From Muriicola marianensis (GTDB lineage: Bacteria > Bacteroidota > Bacteroidia > Flavobacteriales > Flavobacteriaceae): DNA of 64,000 nt. This document shows, in pieces, positions 62,960 through 64,000 of the stretch; within the stretch, counting starts at the first letter, position 1; each line of letters begins with the position of its first letter. The position numbers and the translations under genes are program-made. The notes beneath the pieces are model-generated. The model did no database searches. It saw only the letters and a list, made by a program, of their open reading frames with translations, and was not told the origin of the DNA. The DNA lies in assembly GCF_014638095.1 (NCBI RefSeq), contig NZ_BMFH01000001.1, forward strand, positions 868,001 through 932,000, read 5' to 3'.

Positions 62960-64000
62960 ATGGATCACTTTCCTCTGACCGATGACACGGTCATCCTAGG
63001 GCTTTTATGCCTCTGCCTTGGTTTTGTATTCTACACCTCCTCCCTTGAAAAGGGGTTCTGGAACAAATTCTATAAAGTGGTGCCCACCCTGCTTATGTGC
63101 TACATGCTGCCGGCAGTGCTTACAAGTGTGGGACTGATCTCCGAAGAATCTTCCAACCTGTATTATATCGCCAGTCGTTACCTGCTCCCTGCAGCCCTGA
63201 TCCTGATGACGTTGAGCATTGATCTCAAGGCCATCCTGAATCTGGGCTCTAAGGCCCTGATCATGTTCCTGACAGGAACCGTGGGGATCATCATCGGAGG
63301 CCCGATCGCCATCCTGATCGTCTCCATCTTTTCCCCTGAAACTGTGGGCGGTGTTGGGTTTGATGCCGTTTGGCGGGGCCTTGCAACTATTGCGGGAAGC
63401 TGGATTGGCGGAGGGGCCAACCAGGCTGCCATGCTGGAGGTCTTTCAATACAACCCGGCCAATTTCGGAGGGATGGTGCTCATAGATATTGTCGTGGCCA
63501 ACATCTGGATGGCGATTATCCTGCTCGGAGTGGGTAAAACAAACCGTATAGACCGGTGGCTGAAAGCTGATACGAGCTCTATCGACGATCTGAAAGCCAA
63601 GGTTTCTGCCTATACGGCTAAGATCGCACGCATTCCTACACTACGGGATTACATCATCCTTACCTGCCTTGCATTTACAGGGGTGGGCATCGCTCATTAC
63701 CTGGGCTTCCATTTCACGGATTTCCTGCAGTCGAATTTCGAGATCATCGGCAACAAGGAAAAGGCCCTCTCCTCCCTAGGATCTGAATTCTTATGGATGG
63801 TTGTTTTTGCCACGGCTGTCGGGATCATATTGTCCTTTACCAGGGCCAAGACCTATGAAGGTGCAGGAGCCAGTAAGATAGGCGGACTTTTCATCTACGT
63901 CCTGGTGGCCACCATCGGAATGAAAATGGACCTGAGCAAGGTGCTCGAGAACCCGGGTCTGATCCTGATCGGCCTCATCTGGATCTCCATCCACGCCGGA
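62960..64000 (+). CDS. DUF819 family membrane protein (3' end outside window)
   Basis: An uninterrupted frame of 347 codons that continues beyond the window. Translation gives a polytopic membrane protein: LTDDTVILGLLCLCLGFVFY at the start, then LPAALILMTLSIDLKAILNL, SWIGGGANQAAMLEVF, MVLIDIVVANIWMAIILLG and GLFIYVLVATIGMKMDLSKV. These match DUF819 (YjcL-like), a family of about 390-420 residues with a sodium/bile-acid-symporter-like outline and unknown substrate. About 50-70 residues are missing. The ORF has no stop in the window and so is easy to overlook. Confidence 0.88.
   Translation, partial: MDHFPLTDDTVILGLLCLCLGFVFYTSSLEKGFWNKFYKVVPTLLMCYMLPAVLTSVGLISEESSNLYYIASRYLLPAALILMTLSIDLKAILNLGSKALIMFLTGTVGIIIGGPIAILIVSIFSPETVGGVGFDAVWRGLATIAGSWIGGGANQAAMLEVFQYNPANFGGMVLIDIVVANIWMAIILLGVGKTNRIDRWLKADTSSIDDLKAKVSAYTAKIARIPTLRDYIILTCLAFTGVGIAHYLGFHFTDFLQSNFEIIGNKEKALSSLGSEFLWMVVFATAVGIILSFTRAKTYEGAGASKIGGLFIYVLVATIGMKMDLSKVLENPGLILIGLIWISIHAG

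Overview
The window looks like chromosomal DNA of a marine-type member of the Flavobacteriaceae (phylum Bacteroidota). The evidence is the run of flavobacterial gene families (DUF4295 next to L33 and L28, DUF5916, DUF2911, TIGR03643, AraC regulators with membrane-embedded N-termini), the repeated Bacteroidota promoter element TAnnTTTG in front of genes, and a carotenoid cluster of the myxol/saproxanthin type. I see no insertion sequence, prophage, CRISPR array, rRNA gene or integrase. Both ends are cut inside genes: a thioredoxin on the left and a DUF819 membrane protein on the right.

Layout. 0-5.6 kb: thioredoxin end, ribosome hibernation factor, an HlyD/FtsX/ABC-ATPase export operon, two poorly known genes. 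5.6-5.8 kb: tRNA-Leu(GAG) with its own promoter and terminator. 5.8-7.1 kb: a DadA-like amino acid oxidoreductase. 7.2-14.3 kb: carotenoid locus. A B12-binding MerR (CarH-like) regulator heads a tight operon crtI-crtB-crtZ-crtD-cruF; a crtA-type monooxygenase and a TlpA-like protein that has lost both active-site cysteines converge on it. Together with a lycopene cyclase encoded elsewhere, these enzymes would suffice for a monocyclic myxol-like xanthophyll. 14.3-20.1 kb: aconitase, MoxR ATPase, SurA and a SurA-like lipoprotein. 20.2-27.4 kb: START-like proteins, a class A beta-lactamase-fold hydrolase, a molybdate uptake operon (modA, double-TOBE protein, modB, modC), a cysteine hydrolase and a short-chain fatty acid transporter. 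27.4-30.1 kb: fasciclin protein facing an ECF sigma/anti-sigma pair, then a lipoprotein. 30.1-40.9 kb: minus-strand housekeeping block (rimO, amidase, DUF2911, ftsY, DUF4295, rpmG, rpmB, cinA, Hpt, FAH hydrolase, exonuclease, E2 acyltransferase, recR). 40.9-48.6 kb: symporter, CoA-binding protein, fabH, S9 peptidase, UbiB-like kinase and TetR regulator. 48.6-52.8 kb: htpG, DoxX-like protein and a second ECF sigma system. 52.9-64 kb: two tandem AraC-type membrane regulators, small proteins, MOSC protein, AraC-cupin regulator, AlkB-like oxygenase, TIGR03643, S1/P1 nuclease, DUF5916 protein and DUF819 protein.

The most interesting signals lie between genes. The ECF sigma factor at 51.7-52.3 kb has a TGTAAC-N17-CGTC promoter for itself and an equivalent one on the opposite strand for the neighbouring membrane protein. 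A third copy (TGTAAC-N16-CGTC) sits 10 kb away at 42.77 kb, followed only by a structured stretch of about 105 nt and a strong terminator: a candidate sigma-dependent small RNA. A second short transcript candidate, upstream of htpG on the minus strand, carries a micro-ORF that is one base away from encoding a 19-residue lipobox-ending peptide. Other points are a 16-bp perfect palindrome in the leader of the CarH-like regulator, a TetR-type operator over the tetR promoter, several genes that appear to be transcribed without a 5' leader, and an 18-bp inverted repeat placed at equal distances behind the two AraC paralogues.

Everything here is by eye from sequence; no searches or folding programs were run, and promoter, operator and RNA calls are predictions.
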